Assembly (NCBI GenBank): GCA_963576475.1
Contig: OY754982.1
Span: 14,022,501 to 14,086,500, forward strand
Source: Molanna angustata
Lineage: Eukaryota > Arthropoda > Insecta > Trichoptera > Molannidae
Reading direction: 5' to 3'
DNA: 64,000 bases
Position 1 is the stretch's first letter. Each line of letters starts with the position of its first letter. Shown in pieces: positions 22,180-33,667 of this stretch. The translations under genes were made by a program, and so were the position numbers. Under the pieces are notes generated by a model. The model was not told where the DNA came from. It was given only the letters and a program-made list of their open reading frames with translations, and did no database searches.

Positions 22180-22860
22180 GGGGTAGGTACTTATCATATT
22201 TTTTGCTTACATTTTTATATTCATTTTATTTCACGCATATGTTGCAAATCGTACCAATTATGCATAGTTAGTAACTGGTAGTGAAATGATCATATCCCAA
22301 TGGTACAATAATTATTGAACAATCGATGTAATTTCCAATCCCAATTAATAGGAGATAATAACATTATTCGATATTAAAGTGATCATTGAAACAACGTAAA
22401 ACCAAAGTCAATTTCGTTTTAAATTAACTACACCGTGCTAAAATTGTCCCTACATACAGTGGCGTCCGTTCGAAAGTGTTTTTTTATGTTTCGTTTCATT
22501 AAAAATACGTTATTTTCCTTGTTTTAAATTGTTCTTGATCGTACTTGAACGTCAATATTTTGTATCAAATTGTATGATCGTCTAAGTGCCAACTCGTTTT
22601 GGGTTGGACTCGATGGAGGTGCATACTGTGGGAAGCCAAGGCTCGATATTATGTACATTGTGTGCAAAAAAGGTAAATAAATATAAAATATTTATATTTA
22701 TATATCTTTCTTGTACCTACATAATACTGGCGGGCAATTTGTTCCACATGTAGTCTTCAGAATGTGTCAAATTGCTATTGGGTGCGTGTAAATTTTTTAT
22801 TTCATATTGTCTACTTCTTGTTAGTTGCTGTGTTAATAAAATAAATCATTGTGAATTGTA
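22180..22860. other. AT-rich DNA with two facing LINE-like 3' ends
   Basis: 22570-22690 on plus ('gttttgggttggactcgatggagg' to 'aaaaaaggtaaataaatat') looks like a retroelement 3' end, and 22690-22800 reads on minus like the 3' UTR of the LINE at 18605 (a 'tcttgtac.ta.ataatactggcggg' block). No coding part remains. Confidence 0.35.
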
Positions 22861-23790
22861 TATTTAAAAAAATGAGGTACGCCTGATTGTATGCAATGAT
22901 TAAAACACGTAGAAAAAAATTTCAGCTAAAAATAATGAAAATATAAGCACATACCTATAAAACTATTCTGTTCACGTCAAAAAATATTCAACTCATAAAA
23001 ATATTGTTTTCTTAAAATACACTTATTATGTATTCGGTAATGTATAATATTTTAAAGTATATGCTGCGAGGCACCGACGTTGAATAGTGCTTCCTCTCTT
23101 TTCTATTATCATCGGCAAAATGACACCTCACATAGTTCAACAATGAGATTCAGCACTCATTCTAAATATAATGCATTTTTTACTATTAATTGAATTCGCT
23201 ATTTAAAATAAATTGTCCTATTATTACGAACCTTAAAAAATATATAAAGTTATTTGTTTTAATGAACAACAATTTTTTTTTTTTTTAACATTTTTTTGAT
23301 CATATTGATAACTTGAATTGTGTCTATCTTAATGTTTTTTTTATTTCGTTAATAAATATATTGATATTATTTTATTTTATATTTTTATAGTGACCATGTA
23401 AATTTATCGTATTAATTATTCATATTTGTTTCTCTCTAAAGTTTTAAGCACAAAACAAACAAATTATGTAATATAACCTAAATAACAAATCGTACATTTT
23501 ACTTTCTACAATAAACTGAGAATTATTTTATTAAAAGATTTTCTTATTTAATTCTTGTATTTTTTTTAACATTTTATCCCTCGTATTCAAGAAGGTTGTT
23601 CAAGAAAGCATTTTTATATTGTTTGAAGAGATTCGTTTTATTTAAGATATGGTGTTAAAGGCAAAATATGTGACAAAATATCTGATTCACTGTAGAAAAT
23701 ACACATAATTTCTTATTATAAATTTATTTATTTTATTGAGAAAAAAAACAATTACTCATCACACATATAGGTAAATTTTTGATTTATACA
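22861..23790. other. AT-rich spacer, no gene
   Basis: I see poly-T/poly-A runs only. It could contain the distal part of a gypsy LTR cut by the RTE insertion, but I could not match it to anything near 31-33 kb. Confidence 0.35.
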
Positions 23791-23818
23791 TACCATACCA
23801 TACCATCACGCCATTTCC

Positions 23819-25456
23819 CTATTTGGGGTAGGCAGAGAGAACCGAACGCCAGACTCCTCTCTCTTGACATACATTCCTCGCTTCATTCACGTCCATACAT
23901 CGTCTCATACACGCTCTTCTATTATTCTTACTTCTAACATCTCCATCTTTCAAAATCCCATTTATGTGATCGTGCCAACTCTTTCTTGGCCGACCTCTAC
24001 TTTTCATTCCTCTTTTATCAGCCTTGTATACTTTTTTTGTCAGACGGTCATCACTCATTCTTTCTATGTGGCCGAACCACCTTAGGGCATTTATTTTCAT
24101 CTTACTTACGATATTTCTTTCAATCATACATTCTCGTCTAATATCCTCATTTCTTATTCTATCATACATCGTTTTACCACACATTCGTCTTAGTGACCTC
24201 ATTTCAACCGCGTTAATTCTACTTTCATGCGTCTTCTGCCATGTCCATGTCTCACTAGCATACATTAGAGTCGGTGCGACGATACCATTGTGTACCGCGA
24301 GCTTTGCTTGCCTCGAAATAATTGGGTCAGCCATTACCGGTCTTAATGCACCATTCACTCTATTACCTGCCGTTACTCTCCTTTCAATATCTTTTTCCAA
24401 TCTTCCATCACGCTGAAACATGCTTCCTAAGTATAAATATTCATCCACTTGTTCTAATTGTACATTCTCCACTCGTATCTCGCATTTTGTTTGTCTTTCG
24501 CTCTTCTCAAATACCATTACTTTAGATTTAGTTGCATTCATTCTCAATCCATTTTGCATGCATCCATCGAATACTATTTTAACCAAACATTCCAAGTCTT
24601 CCACGCTTTCAGCCATTAATACTTTGTCATCCGCATACATTAGATCACATACAGTCATACCTTCCAGTTTCAGCCCAATGTTCTCATTCTTTAGTGCTCT
24701 CACACAGTAGTCAATGTATAGATTAAAGAGCCACGGTGATAGTACGCACCCTTGCTTCACTCCCATATTAATGGAGAACCATCCTGTGAGAGAGTTTTCA
24801 ATTCTCACACAGGCTTGGCTTTCCTCATATAGAGATGATATTGCCCCTATCAGCCTGCTACCCGCTCCATACACTGATAGCACGTTCCAGAGTTTTTCAC
24901 GGTCTACTTTGTCATAGGCCTTTTCCAGGTCTATGCAAGCGCAGAAAAGCTTCTGGTTTTTTGCCAGAACCTTTTCAGTCGCCATTCGAAGGGAAAAAAT
25001 TTGGTCGGTGCATCCTCTACCTCCAACAAACGCTCCTTGTGCATCCCATACCTTGCTTGCTGTAGCCTTTCTCAACTTTTGATCTAGTATCCTAGCATAC
25101 AATTTTCCAACTGAACTCAGCAGACTGATAGCTCGGTAGTTCTTGCAGTCTAATTTTGACCCTTTTTTAAAGAGGGGCACAATCACTGCGTTTCTCCAAT
25201 CTGACGGAGTATGTCCTGTCTCCCAACATTTGTTGAAGAGGCAATGACACCATTCCATCGTCTTTTCGCAACCATATTTGATGAATTCAGTTGGTATGCA
25301 ATCAAATCCCGCAGCCTTTCCTGTACGTGCATGCTTCACTGCCTCTCTGACCTCTTCTATTGAAATTTTCTCGCTGTCATTCTCACATTCATTTATCGGT
25401 ATTCTGTTGTTCGTCAGACTTTCGCACTGTGTACTTTCATATACATAACTCTTCAA
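23819..25456 (-). pseudogene. RTE reverse transcriptase, complete domain
   Basis: 545 codons. RT blocks in order: 'EEVREAVKHARTGKAAGFDCIP', 'WRNAVIVPLFKKGSK', 'NYRAISLLSSVGKLYARI', 'QGAFVGGRGCTDQIF', 'FCACIDLEKAYDKVDR' (first catalytic Asp), 'MGVKQGCVLSPWLFNLYID', and 'LMYADDKVLMA' (YADD) at about residues 270-280. The thumb has 'YLYLGSMFQRDGRLEKDIERR', then 'MYASETWTW', 'LRWFGHIERMSDDRLTKKV', 'GRPRKSWHDHINGILKDGDV' and a terminal 'GVWRSVLSAYPK'. It resembles lepidopteran RTE polymerases in arrangement. No stop interrupts the 545 codons; the only break is the frameshift to the endonuclease frame at 25437-25456. Confidence 0.92.
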
Positions 25457-26630
25457 AATATTCCTTCCATCTTTCCTTGACTTTTTCCTCGTCTATAACC
25501 ATACATCCATCTTTATCATGTATACATTTTGATCCTCGCACTACTCCTTGTTTTCGTCGATTTACTCTTTTCCAGAACATTTTTGTGTTCCCAGAAAAAT
25601 CATTCACAATTTTCACGCTTTCCTTTTCTCTCAATGCATTCTTTTCTTCTTTTACTGTTACTTTTGTTTTCCTCTTGCACTCATTATATATATTTTTAGC
25701 TCTTTCTTCCTTCTCGTTTCCAGATCCTTTATATGCCAGCCATTCCTTCCACGCTTTCCGTTTTTCTTCCACTACTTTCTTTACTCTTTCATTCCACCAG
25801 GCATCTCCTTTCATTCGACCTCTTTTTGCTTCGCCACACACACTTTTAGCCACACTGAGTACAGTGTTTTTGAGTACACTCCATATGTCACTAATATCCA
25901 TCTCTGTCACTGCGTGGGGACTTAAAGCACACTCGATCTTTCTTTCAAATTCTTGTCTAACACTTTCCTCTTGCAGCTTCTCTACTTTGATACGCGGTGG
26001 CAGGCTTCCACGATTGGTTTTAGAGCGCCAACCAGTGAACAGGCGTATTTTTGTGACAACCAAAAAATGGTCTGTCTCTAGCTCGGCACCTCTGTAGACC
26101 CTCGTATCAACTGTCACTTTTCTCAAAGCAGAGTCCACACATACAAAATCTATCATGGATCTTTCATTTTCTCTTTCCCATGTATACATATGGATCCTTT
26201 TGTGGTCAAAAACTGTATTTGACACAAAAAGGTCCATTTCCACACATACATCTAACAATCTTTTACCGTTATCGTTCACTCTGCTGTCACCGTAAGGACC
26301 GAGAGTTGATTCGAAAACTTTCCTCCGGATTCCTACCCAGCCATTCAAATCGCCTGCCAGAATCATTTTTTCATTGTCTTCTTTCTTGTTCATTTCCTCT
26401 CTTACACTTGCCCAAAACTCATCTTTTTCATTCTCCAAGCTAGAGTTCACAGGTGCGTATCCTATAAGCAGAAACACCCCTGTAATTCCCATCTTAAATC
26501 TGATCCACATGAGTCTTGAGCTTACTAGCTTATACTCTTTCATACACTCTACCATTCTCTCATCTAAAACCGCCCCTACTCCCTCGCATGCAAAATTATC
26601 TTCATAAAAGTAATTTATGAGTGTAATCAC
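25437..26630 (-). pseudogene. RTE endonuclease (EEP fold), partial, plus linker
   Basis: 397 codons beginning at a GTG after the truncation point. The apurinic-like endonuclease domain (EEP superfamily) is visible: 'LIGYAPVN', the catalytic 'LAGDLNGWVG' (GDxN), 'MIDFVCVD' and the terminal 'ETDHFLV' (S/T-D-H active-site motif). It nicks the chromosomal target so that the LINE RNA can be copied there. From about residue 210 a basic linker leads to the RT: 'WWNERVKKVVEEKRKAWKEW', 'FWKRVNRRK', 'VKERWKEYFEELC'. The frame then ends and overlaps the RT frame by 20 bp, with an indel breaking an originally single ORF. Missing the N-terminal catalytic residues, it cannot be active alone. Confidence 0.88.
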
Positions 26631-26636
26631 ATCCTA

Positions 26637-26854
26637 TTTCCCATAGAGAAGTTACAAAGAATAAAAAGACGTGCTTAGAGATTATGATAGAGATAAAAGT
26701 AACAAAATACAAAAATCTATAAATTAATGTTGAATAACGTATTATGAAATATTAAAATTTAATATCGAATATTTTTATTATTGCATATGCGCAAACATTG
26801 GATTTTTTTCCCTGTCGGGAGTCAAAGATATTTTTTAACAGATTTTTAATTATC
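26637..26854. other. Gypsy 3' non-coding end or LTR remnant
   Basis: 218 AT-rich bp between the gypsy pol stop and the RTE 5' break. On minus a purine run AGGGAAAAAAA (26803-26813) could be a polypurine tract. The next 60 bp resemble 36420-36480 on minus ('CGACAGGAAAAA', 'AATGTTTATGCAAATATAAAATATT'), hinting at a related element's end there. Confidence 0.35.
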
Positions 26855-29800
26855 TCAATAGAGACGAAGTAACTTCGTCTCCGTCTCTGTAGAGGGGTTG
26901 AGGTCATCGTTTATGAAGAATGCCGGCTTCAATCGATCCATTGAGATTTTCTTCGGTTTTTCATTAATAATGATTATTGCAGTTTTTTCATCCATCTCTT
27001 GCACCTTGTAGGGTCCGCCATAGGGTCGTTGAAGAGGTCTGCGGACTGCGTCATTTCGCAAGAAAACGTACTGGGCATCTTTCATTTGTCTGTGTATGAA
27101 CGTCTTCGTCTTGTTGTTATTGGAGTTTGGGATGGGACGAAGTTCTGACATCATCTTCTGCAACTTGTGTCCATACGTGTCAGGTTCCTCTGTGGGTGAG
27201 CTTTCAAAAAAATCACCAGGCAGCCTGAGGGTGGTTCCATAGGTCATCTGTGCCGGTGTAAATTCTGAGCCTTCTTTGATTGCTGAACGAAGACCAAGCA
27301 GTACCAGTGGTAGGGCGTTCGTCCAGGAGGTATTGTTAATCGTCATCAATGATGTCTTTAAGGTACGATGCCATCTTTCTATAATTCCGTTGCACTGAGG
27401 ATGGTAAGCAGTAGTTCTCTGATGTCTCACGCCAAGTTTGCTGGTTAACTTGTCGAATAAGTTGCTTTCGAATTGACGACCCTGATCTGTAGTGATTGAA
27501 GAGGGTACGCCGAAACGGGCGATCCAATTTAGCATCAAAGCGTCAGCGACGGTTTCTGCTGTCATGTCTTTAAGGGGAACTGCTTCTGGCCATCTGGTGT
27601 ATCTATCTATGATTGTTAGCAGGTATGTGTATTCTTTTGAAGGAGGAATGGGGCCAACCAGGTCCAAATGAATATTTTTGAATCTCCCATCTGGTGCTTT
27701 ATACTGCTGTAATGGTGTAATGGTGTGACGGTGTACTTTAGATGCTTGGCAGTCAATACAATTGCTTATTACATCTTTGACAGTCTTTTCCATGCCAGGC
27801 CAAACATATCTCTGCTTCAATATTTTAAATGTTGCGTTGCTGCCGGGATGACTTACTTTATGGAGTGTTAAAATGACTTCCTTTCTCATTGACTCGGGAA
27901 CAAATGGTCGTATTACGTTCGTCGAGAAATCGCACCATAACATTTTATTGGTGCCAGGTACCAAAATTTTCTTTAATTGCAGTGATGATTTTTCATGCAT
28001 TTCCATCATTACACTTTCCTTCTCCTGCTCTTGCGCCATTCGCTGATAATCAATATGTGATGTGATTTGTATTTCGGCAACTCGAGATAATGTGTCTGCG
28101 ACTATATTGTCCTCGCCGGAAATGTGTTTAATGCTTGTAGAAAATTGGCTGATAAAGTCGAGTTGTCTTTCCTGTCTTGGTGAGTTTACTTTATTTTTTG
28201 TGAAGGCGAATATAAGTGGCTTGTGATCTGTGAAGATAGTGAAGTTTCTACCCTCTATTTGTTGTCTGAAATATTTCACTGCTTCGTAAATAGCTGTTAG
28301 CTCTCTGTCATAAGTACTATATTTTAACTGTGGATTATTGAATTTTCTTGAGAAAAAAGATATGGGTTGCCATGCTCCATTTTTCATTTGCTGCATGGAG
28401 GCACCCATTGCTGTATCGGAGGCGTCGACCATAATTGATATTTCGGCTGTGGGGTCAATATGTACTAAAAGCGACGCTTGTACCAGGTCGTTTTTACATT
28501 TTTCAAAGGCCTTGGTTAACTCTTCTGTCCATTGAATTTTCCTTTTGTCGTTTTTTGTATAACCTTTTAACTGATCAAAAAGTATCTTTTGGGTCCCAGC
28601 TGCGTTTTGTAGGTACTTCCTGTAAAAATTTATCATCCCCAAAAATCTTCGAAGACCTTTTGCGTTGGTTGGGGGTTCAATTTTGGTTATCGCTTCAACT
28701 CTTTCCTTGATTGGGGAACTTCCATTCTTGTTGATCTTATAACCAAGGAATTCAATTTCTTCTTTTCCTAATTTACATTTGTTTAGGTTGATAATTAGAC
28801 CATTTTTAGATAGCCTTTCGAACAATAAGTCTAGGTGTTTTTCGTGCTCTTCCATGTTTTTGGAGGCAACCAGGATGTCGTCAATATAAGTGAATACGAA
28901 TTCCAAATCTCTGGTAATATTATGAAGGTACGTTTGGAAACTCTGAGCTGCGTTAGAAAGTCCGAATTGCATTACTAGAAATTCAAATAATCCAAATGGG
29001 GTTATGATAGCGGTCTTTGGAATGTCTTCTTCTTCTACTCGTACTTGGTGGTAAGCTCTGGTTAAATCTATTTTGCTGAAGATCTTCGCATCGTGAAGTT
29101 TATGTGCGAAATCTTGTAGTTGAGGTATTGGATACTTGTCAGGTTTGGTGATTGAATTCAGTCTGCGATAATCACCGCACGGACGCCAATTTCCATCCGA
29201 TTTCCTGACCATATGTAGGGCGCTGGACCAGTTGCTTTTGGATGGTCGGCAAATGCCTTGTTCGACCATATAAGAGAATTCCTTTTTAGCAATCTCCAAT
29301 TGAAGTGGATTGAGTCTCCTGACTTTGGCTGTGACTGGAGGTCCCTTCGTCTGGATGTGGTGAGTAACGTTGTGTTCTATGCGCTTTGGGTTCAAATCTG
29401 CGCGAGTGATATTTGGGTACTTCTCAATTATTTTGTAAAATTTTGATGTGGAATGAACCGTGGCAATATTCATTATACTGGTTTTGTAGACGATCCCTCT
29501 AGTTGACATTCCTGTAGCTTTGTCAATCAATGTTTTCCTTTTAATATCCACTAAAACGTCGTAATATTCCAAAAAATCAGCTCCTATTATGGGTTTTGTG
29601 ACATCTGCGATGATAAACTTCCATTTGTGACTCCTTCGTAGTCCCAAATTCAGGTTGATTATTTTGTGCCCATAACTAGGTATTACAGTACCATTTGCTG
29701 CATAAAGTGGAGTGACGATGCTATCTGTTGAAATTATTGATTTGTCATTTCTGAAATATCTAGGTATTACTGAGATTTCAGCTCCAGTGTCTACGAGATA

Positions 29801-29878
29801 TCTAATTCCTGTTACTAATTCTGTAATGAAGAGACGATGTTTCAACTGCGACTGGGACGTCTCGCACACCTGCCGCAA
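26855..29878 (-). CDS. pol: Pol of gypsy/CsRn1-like element (PR-RT-RH-IN)
   Basis: 1,007 codons, uninterrupted, first listed codon TTG, so it is probably made as Gag-Pol by -1 shift. Protease: '[11 protein letters not shown]' with D30. RT: '[13 protein letters not shown]' (D271) and '[10 protein letters not shown]' (YIDD 331-334), with '[15 protein letters not shown]' between. RNase H: '[11 protein letters not shown]' (D485), 'DRELTAI' (E526), 'TDHKPL' (D551) and 'VADTLSR' (D595). Integrase: zinc residues H673, H677, C707, C710; core D739 in 'HLDLVGP', D798 in 'TTDQG' and E834 in 'GIIERWH', so 35 residues lie between the second and third. All catalytic residues are present. It copies the RNA in the particle and inserts the DNA. 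Confidence 0.95.
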   Translation of the reverse strand: MRQVCETSQSQLKHRLFITELVTGIRYLVDTGAEISVIPRYFRNDKSIISTDSIVTPLYAANGTVIPSYGHKIINLNLGLRRSHKWKFIIADVTKPIIGADFLEYYDVLVDIKRKTLIDKATGMSTRGIVYKTSIMNIATVHSTSKFYKIIEKYPNITRADLNPKRIEHNVTHHIQTKGPPVTAKVRRLNPLQLEIAKKEFSYMVEQGICRPSKSNWSSALHMVRKSDGNWRPCGDYRRLNSITKPDKYPIPQLQDFAHKLHDAKIFSKIDLTRAYHQVRVEEEDIPKTAIITPFGLFEFLVMQFGLSNAAQSFQTYLHNITRDLEFVFTYIDDILVASKNMEEHEKHLDLLFERLSKNGLIINLNKCKLGKEEIEFLGYKINKNGSSPIKERVEAITKIEPPTNAKGLRRFLGMINFYRKYLQNAAGTQKILFDQLKGYTKNDKRKIQWTEELTKAFEKCKNDLVQASLLVHIDPTAEISIMVDASDTAMGASMQQMKNGAWQPISFFSRKFNNPQLKYSTYDRELTAIYEAVKYFRQQIEGRNFTIFTDHKPLIFAFTKNKVNSPRQERQLDFISQFSTSIKHISGEDNIVADTLSRVAEIQITSHIDYQRMAQEQEKESVMMEMHEKSSLQLKKILVPGTNKMLWCDFSTNVIRPFVPESMRKEVILTLHKVSHPGSNATFKILKQRYVWPGMEKTVKDVISNCIDCQASKVHRHTITPLQQYKAPDGRFKNIHLDLVGPIPPSKEYTYLLTIIDRYTRWPEAVPLKDMTAETVADALMLNWIARFGVPSSITTDQGRQFESNLFDKLTSKLGVRHQRTTAYHPQCNGIIERWHRTLKTSLMTINNTSWTNALPLVLLGLRSAIKEGSEFTPAQMTYGTTLRLPGDFFESSPTEEPDTYGHKLQKMMSELRPIPNSNNNKTKTFIHRQMKDAQYVFLRNDAVRRPLQRPYGGPYKVQEMDEKTAIIIINEKPKKISMDRLKPAFFINDDLNPSTETETKLLRLY

Positions 29879-29880
29879 TT

Positions 29881-30867
29881 TTAGTTTTCCTGATCGTTGA
29901 ATTTACATGGTGCTATGCAGTTAAATGCTTTTGTTCCGAATTTTTGGTGTAGATGGCAAATGTCTTCTCTTCTATAATTGTTGTTTTGCTTCACGTTGTT
30001 GTTATTACTCTTTCTGTTGTCATAGTAATTTTTCTGATTCCTATTTTGGTGATTATTATTGTAGTTTTGGTATCGATTCCTGCTTGGAGAACGCGATCTT
30101 GAACGATTCCTCCAATTATTATTATGTTGAGGTCTTGACTGTGTTCTTGATTGTCTATGATCAATTTCCAATCTGACGATCTTGTCTGTCAATAGTTGAA
30201 TTTGTTGCTGCATGCTGTGAAGTAAGCTGTTAGTGACTAAATCACTCTGGTGAGCTTGACTACTTGCTGATGTGGATGGTGAATTAATGGACTGAATTTC
30301 TGTTCTTTCGTTTACTTCCAAGATCCGATCGGCCGTTTGCGCGAGTACGCTGATGTCGTTTGTAATTATTGCCGAGATTATTTCCTGTACTCTATGTGGT
30401 AATCTTTCGATCCAAAGTCTTTTAAGAAGTGCATCATTCGCTAAGGTTGGTCCTGCAAGGCTCTGCATGTGACGAAGTAAATGTGAAGGCTTCCTATCAC
30501 CAAGCTGTACTCCATGTAGAAGTTGAGAAAGTCTTTTCTCTTCAGATTCCTGAAGGCGGTTTAATAAGGTTTCTTTTAAATGTTGGTATTTATCCTTTGT
30601 TGGTGGGTATTGGATGACGTCAGCCACACATGAGATTGTATCGGGGTCCAGTACTCCCAAGATGTGTTGATATTTTGTTTCGTCTTTGGTGATCCTTGCA
30701 GAATTGAACTGGGCTTCCACCGTTATAAACCATAGGTAGATTTTGTCCTTCCATACTGTGGGTAATTTTATGTTCGCTGCGAAAATTTCGTTTCTTGATT
30801 CATCTGATGTTTGTTGATATGAAGCTCTGTCAAACGTATTCGTGTTGTCCTTGTTCTCCGTTGCCAT
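29881..30867 (-). CDS. gag: Gag of gypsy/CsRn1-like element
   Basis: 328 residues from an ATG at 30867 to TAA at 29881. Residues about 30-190 are the capsid-like helical part: '[20 protein letters not shown]', '[14 protein letters not shown]', '[20 protein letters not shown]', '[14 protein letters not shown]'. Residues about 210-240 may form a short coiled coil ('[18 protein letters not shown]'). An Arg/Ser then Asn/Arg-rich nucleic-acid-binding tail (about 240-300) ends in a knuckle with C304, H307, C317 and C321. Gag forms the particle and packages the RNA. No stop or frameshift is seen inside, and length is normal for the clade. The stop is immediately after a candidate slippery heptamer for expression of pol. 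Confidence 0.92.
   Translation of the reverse strand: MATENKDNTNTFDRASYQQTSDESRNEIFAANIKLPTVWKDKIYLWFITVEAQFNSARITKDETKYQHILGVLDPDTISCVADVIQYPPTKDKYQHLKETLLNRLQESEEKRLSQLLHGVQLGDRKPSHLLRHMQSLAGPTLANDALLKRLWIERLPHRVQEIISAIITNDISVLAQTADRILEVNERTEIQSINSPSTSASSQAHQSDLVTNSLLHSMQQQIQLLTDKIVRLEIDHRQSRTQSRPQHNNNWRNRSRSRSPSRNRYQNYNNNHQNRNQKNYYDNRKSNNNNVKQNNNYRREDICHLHQKFGTKAFNCIAPCKFNDQEN
29884..29890 (-). promoter_or_regulatory. Candidate -1 frameshift heptamer GGAAAAC at gag/pol join
   Basis: In gag frame the end reads G GAA AAC TAA. Slipping back by one gives GGA AAA and enters the pol frame, which is open from there (CTA AAA TTG CGG). The pattern matches G GAU UUA in shape (GGA in the P site, YYZ in the A site), and AAC is a favoured A-site codon. 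The stop follows directly. Pol is in the -1 frame and has no upstream ATG nearby. Confidence 0.65.
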
Positions 30868-32870
30868 GATTACAATTCAAATTAAAAGATGAGAATATTT
30901 TTTTAAAGTTACCACTGTTCAAAGCTTGCTTGACTTTTGAAACATAAATGTGAGAAAATTTAAAATTGTTATGCTTTGAATTTTTGGAAAAGAAAAAAAA
31001 ATTAATCCAATTTTGCTACTAAATGTTTTGTTTAAAATTTGATGCACTACCTATATTCTTTTTTAAAATTTTTAAAGTATAATTTTTTTAAAAAAAAATG
31101 AATATCGATAAAACTTTTGTATAAATAAATAAAATTTTTGAATAACAATAAAATTTATTTGTAAAACTTAAGTATTTTGTTCAAATTATTCGCGAAAAAA
31201 TATTTTTATGATTATTTTTTTAAAGTTGGAATTTTCTAAGTCCCATATGTATATTATTTATGATTATATTAATAAATGGAAATTATCGTTTTTTATTATC
31301 TGTACACATAATTGATCTTAATTTCTTGCTATATTATTAAATGGTTACAGTTAAATAATAATAAAATATTTTAATAATCGTTCTGAAAATACAGTTCATT
31401 AATATTTGCACAACATTAAAAATATATACGGAGTATTGTACTGCGCTAATTCCGTTTAGCTTAACTGCGTATAATTAAAAGGGCGGGTTTTTTGTATCTT
31501 TTTTCCCACTGACAGTAGCTACTAGTATTTATTTTTGCGGCGTATATTATTTGGTGAGAATAATAATAATAATACTGCTCGCACTATGCGACGACGATTT
31601 GTCGCTAGGCGAATTCGACTATCGTCTATGTTTATATTATAAATTCAATTTTCAACAACAAAATAATTAGGTATTGTTCAAACTAAATAAAAATTTCACT
31701 TAATTTAATGTAAAATAAAAATGTTACAATGATTATTGATGTTTTTAATCAAATAAAAATTAAATTAAGTTAGTTTTACGATTTAAATTTGAATTTAGCA
31801 ATTTTTATTTCAGTAGGTATTCAAAAAAACAAATTATACTTTACTGCAACGGCTTTTTTAAATGAATTTAAAATAAGAATGACACACTAAATAGTAACAA
31901 TATTACTTAGCTTGTTGAATTTTTTTTAATCTTTTCTCTGGTTTTTGCTCCTTTTATTTCACATTTAGTTTTTCATCCAAGTTTGATTATCGTTTTTTTT
32001 TCTTTGTTCCCTCTTTTTTTTTTACAATAGTTACAGCTTTCAATCAAAATGATTGGGTTTTTGCTTTTTGCTCCAATTCGATGTTTCATATGAAAGAAAA
32101 AACACAAGTAATTAGTACATATAATTACGATAGTGTAATTTGTAATTTGTGAGAACACTATTTTTTACAAAAAGAAACTGATTTTATGTTACAATTGGTC
32201 ACAATGAAGATTTATAAGTTATTTAAAAATTGTAAGAATAAGAATGTTAAAATGATTTCTTTCAATTTTTTTTAAAAAAACACTGATTTTTCTTTTTTAA
32301 ATTGTTAAAATGTTTGTGCGAACTGCACCAATTTCACACAATATTACTTCTTTTAGAATGTTAAAATATTACAATAAAATACGATTAAAATGCGATAAAA
32401 TAAAATAATAGTTGTTCATACAACATTTTTTTTAAAAAATAAATACCATAAGGTATGACATGTACTACATTTTATTATTACGAAGATTCATTATAAAAAA
32501 AAAAAAATAACGCTTAATCACGGGGCCTTTTGCGTTGGAAAAATTTAAATTATTGTCAAAATTTACACATACCTTTCACGGTATTTGGCTGTCCGTGATG
32601 ATCCAAATCCGTCCCTGCCACCGGTTCGAGAGAATAATTACACTTATTTATTGCCTACCCAATTCTACTGTCCGCGATGTATATAAAAACGAACGGAAAA
32701 AAATAGAGCGTACTACTATGAGGAAAAAAAAATAACTAATGACCATACCAATGTTATTTATCAATGTTATAAATGACTTTAAAGAAATGTATATGTAATT
32801 TGGAGGAATAATATGTAACAAAACAATTTTTTACTAAAATATGCTAAAAATTCAAACAAAAATACATTAA
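30868..32870. other. Very AT-rich 2-kb stretch upstream of gypsy gag
   Basis: No gene. It may be a long untranslated leader of the gypsy element if the primer site at 32871-32888 belongs to it. A pair of similar words in opposite orientation ('cctacccaattctactgtc' at 32656 and 'gacaatagaattgggta' at 32917) links 32.65 and 32.92 kb. Confidence 0.35.
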
Positions 32871-32888
32871 AATCGTCGTGAGTCACCA
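32871..32888 (-). other. Candidate tRNA primer binding site (TGGTGAC...)
   Basis: On minus, one T after a CA, it reads TGGTGACTCACGACGATT. TGGTGAC is the start of Trp-tRNA primer sites used by CsRn1-clade elements, but the inner bases differ from the Trp sequence I expect, and the site is 2 kb upstream of gag. The adjoining LTR, if real, starts at 32890 and extends to higher coordinates. Confidence 0.4.
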
Positions 32889-32890
32889 AT

Positions 32891-33269
32891 GTTACTATTG
32901 CCGTGCCGTGTAACCGACAATAGAATTGGGTATTTAAATAGACATATAAATAAGAACTCAAAGATTAAAACTTACTGGATTTATTCACAAAGTTATTAAC
33001 ACAATGATACTGGTATTACGCGAAGATTATAAATATTAAAACTCAATAAATTTAAACGACTACAGGAACGTGGCTGGGTCGTAACGAATTCCGGTCAGGG
33101 GAGAAGCTGGTAGGCAGGAACGAACTTGAATGCCGATGAACGGTCCGTCGCGTCTATTATAGCTGGCGTGACGTCACCGATTGTGCGCGCGCCGATTTTC
33201 CGAAATGTGATAGGTCTTGCCATACGCTCTACAAAAATGGTACGATATGACGAATTTAACGAGTGACAA
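32891..33269. other. Possible gypsy LTR region
   Basis: Sequence beyond the candidate primer site is less AT-rich (33060-33200) and would be the 5' LTR in element orientation. I found no second copy in the window, so it cannot be confirmed. Confidence 0.3.
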
Positions 33270-33665
33270 AGAGATAAATATATATTCAGACAAACACTGC
33301 AGATATATTTTCTCTTTTACTCTAGTGCAATTACATATTATCTCTCACGCCAAATTATGACTGTGACAGAGACGAACATGTATTATGTTATAGCTGTGTG
33401 AAAAACAAATTCAACAACAGAATCCCTCTGCATAGCTACAAGCGAACATGACTTGACTACTCTCTCATTTACTCAATGGTCATTTCTTAATAGTTCTAGT
33501 GTAATTTTGACGTGTTTTCATCACACAATATGGCAATTTAACCACGACATTACCTCCGGACACTTCAACATCTTGCGTGTAACTAAAGTTCGGTAAGAAT
33601 TAAGTGAGGCATGTGCGTTACTTTTTGTTTACCGAATTTAAAGACTAGTAACGTATCTATTATTT
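33270..33665. repeat. Dispersed repeat E, copy 1
   Basis: About 390 bp aligned by eye with 48880-49875 once the mariner-like insert is removed. Shared words include 'CTAGTGCAAT', 'TATCTCTCAC', 'TTATAGCTGTGTGAAAAA', 'TTTTCATCACACAA' and 'TTTAAAGACTAGTAACGTAT'. No coding part; it could be a solo LTR or a MITE. Confidence 0.75.
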
Positions 33666-33667
33666 TT

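Larger units (their letters stand above)
23791..26636 (-). mobile_element. RTE-clade LINE, 5' truncated, nearly intact
   Basis: 2,846 bp on minus: part of the endonuclease, linker, complete RT, a short 3' UTR and a tail of ATGGT repeats (TACCATACCATACCAT on plus at 23791). The 5' break is at a stop codon near 26634, so the first part of the endonuclease is gone. Three other copies lie in the window: 42711-43022 (very similar, 3' end only), 52798-53545 and 59690-60015 (old). It sits just 3' of the gypsy pol gene in the same orientation. Confidence 0.9.
26815..30900 (-). mobile_element. Ty3/gypsy retrotransposon coding unit, CsRn1-like
   Basis: Gag and pol ORFs lie on minus in the order gag, protease, RT, RNase H, integrase, the Ty3/gypsy order. 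The Gag knuckle is CX2HX9CX3C (a CHCC type), which is the mark of the CsRn1 clade. Both ORFs are open, so this copy may be recent. I cannot pair LTRs: the 3' side is cut by the RTE 218 bp past pol, and upstream a 2-kb AT-rich stretch precedes a candidate primer site at 32871-32888. Confidence 0.85.

Noticed and set aside
25360..26607. Plus-strand frames of 77-245 codons opposite the RTE ORFs
   Set aside because: Antisense shadows of the endonuclease/RT frames, rich in Phe and Ser.
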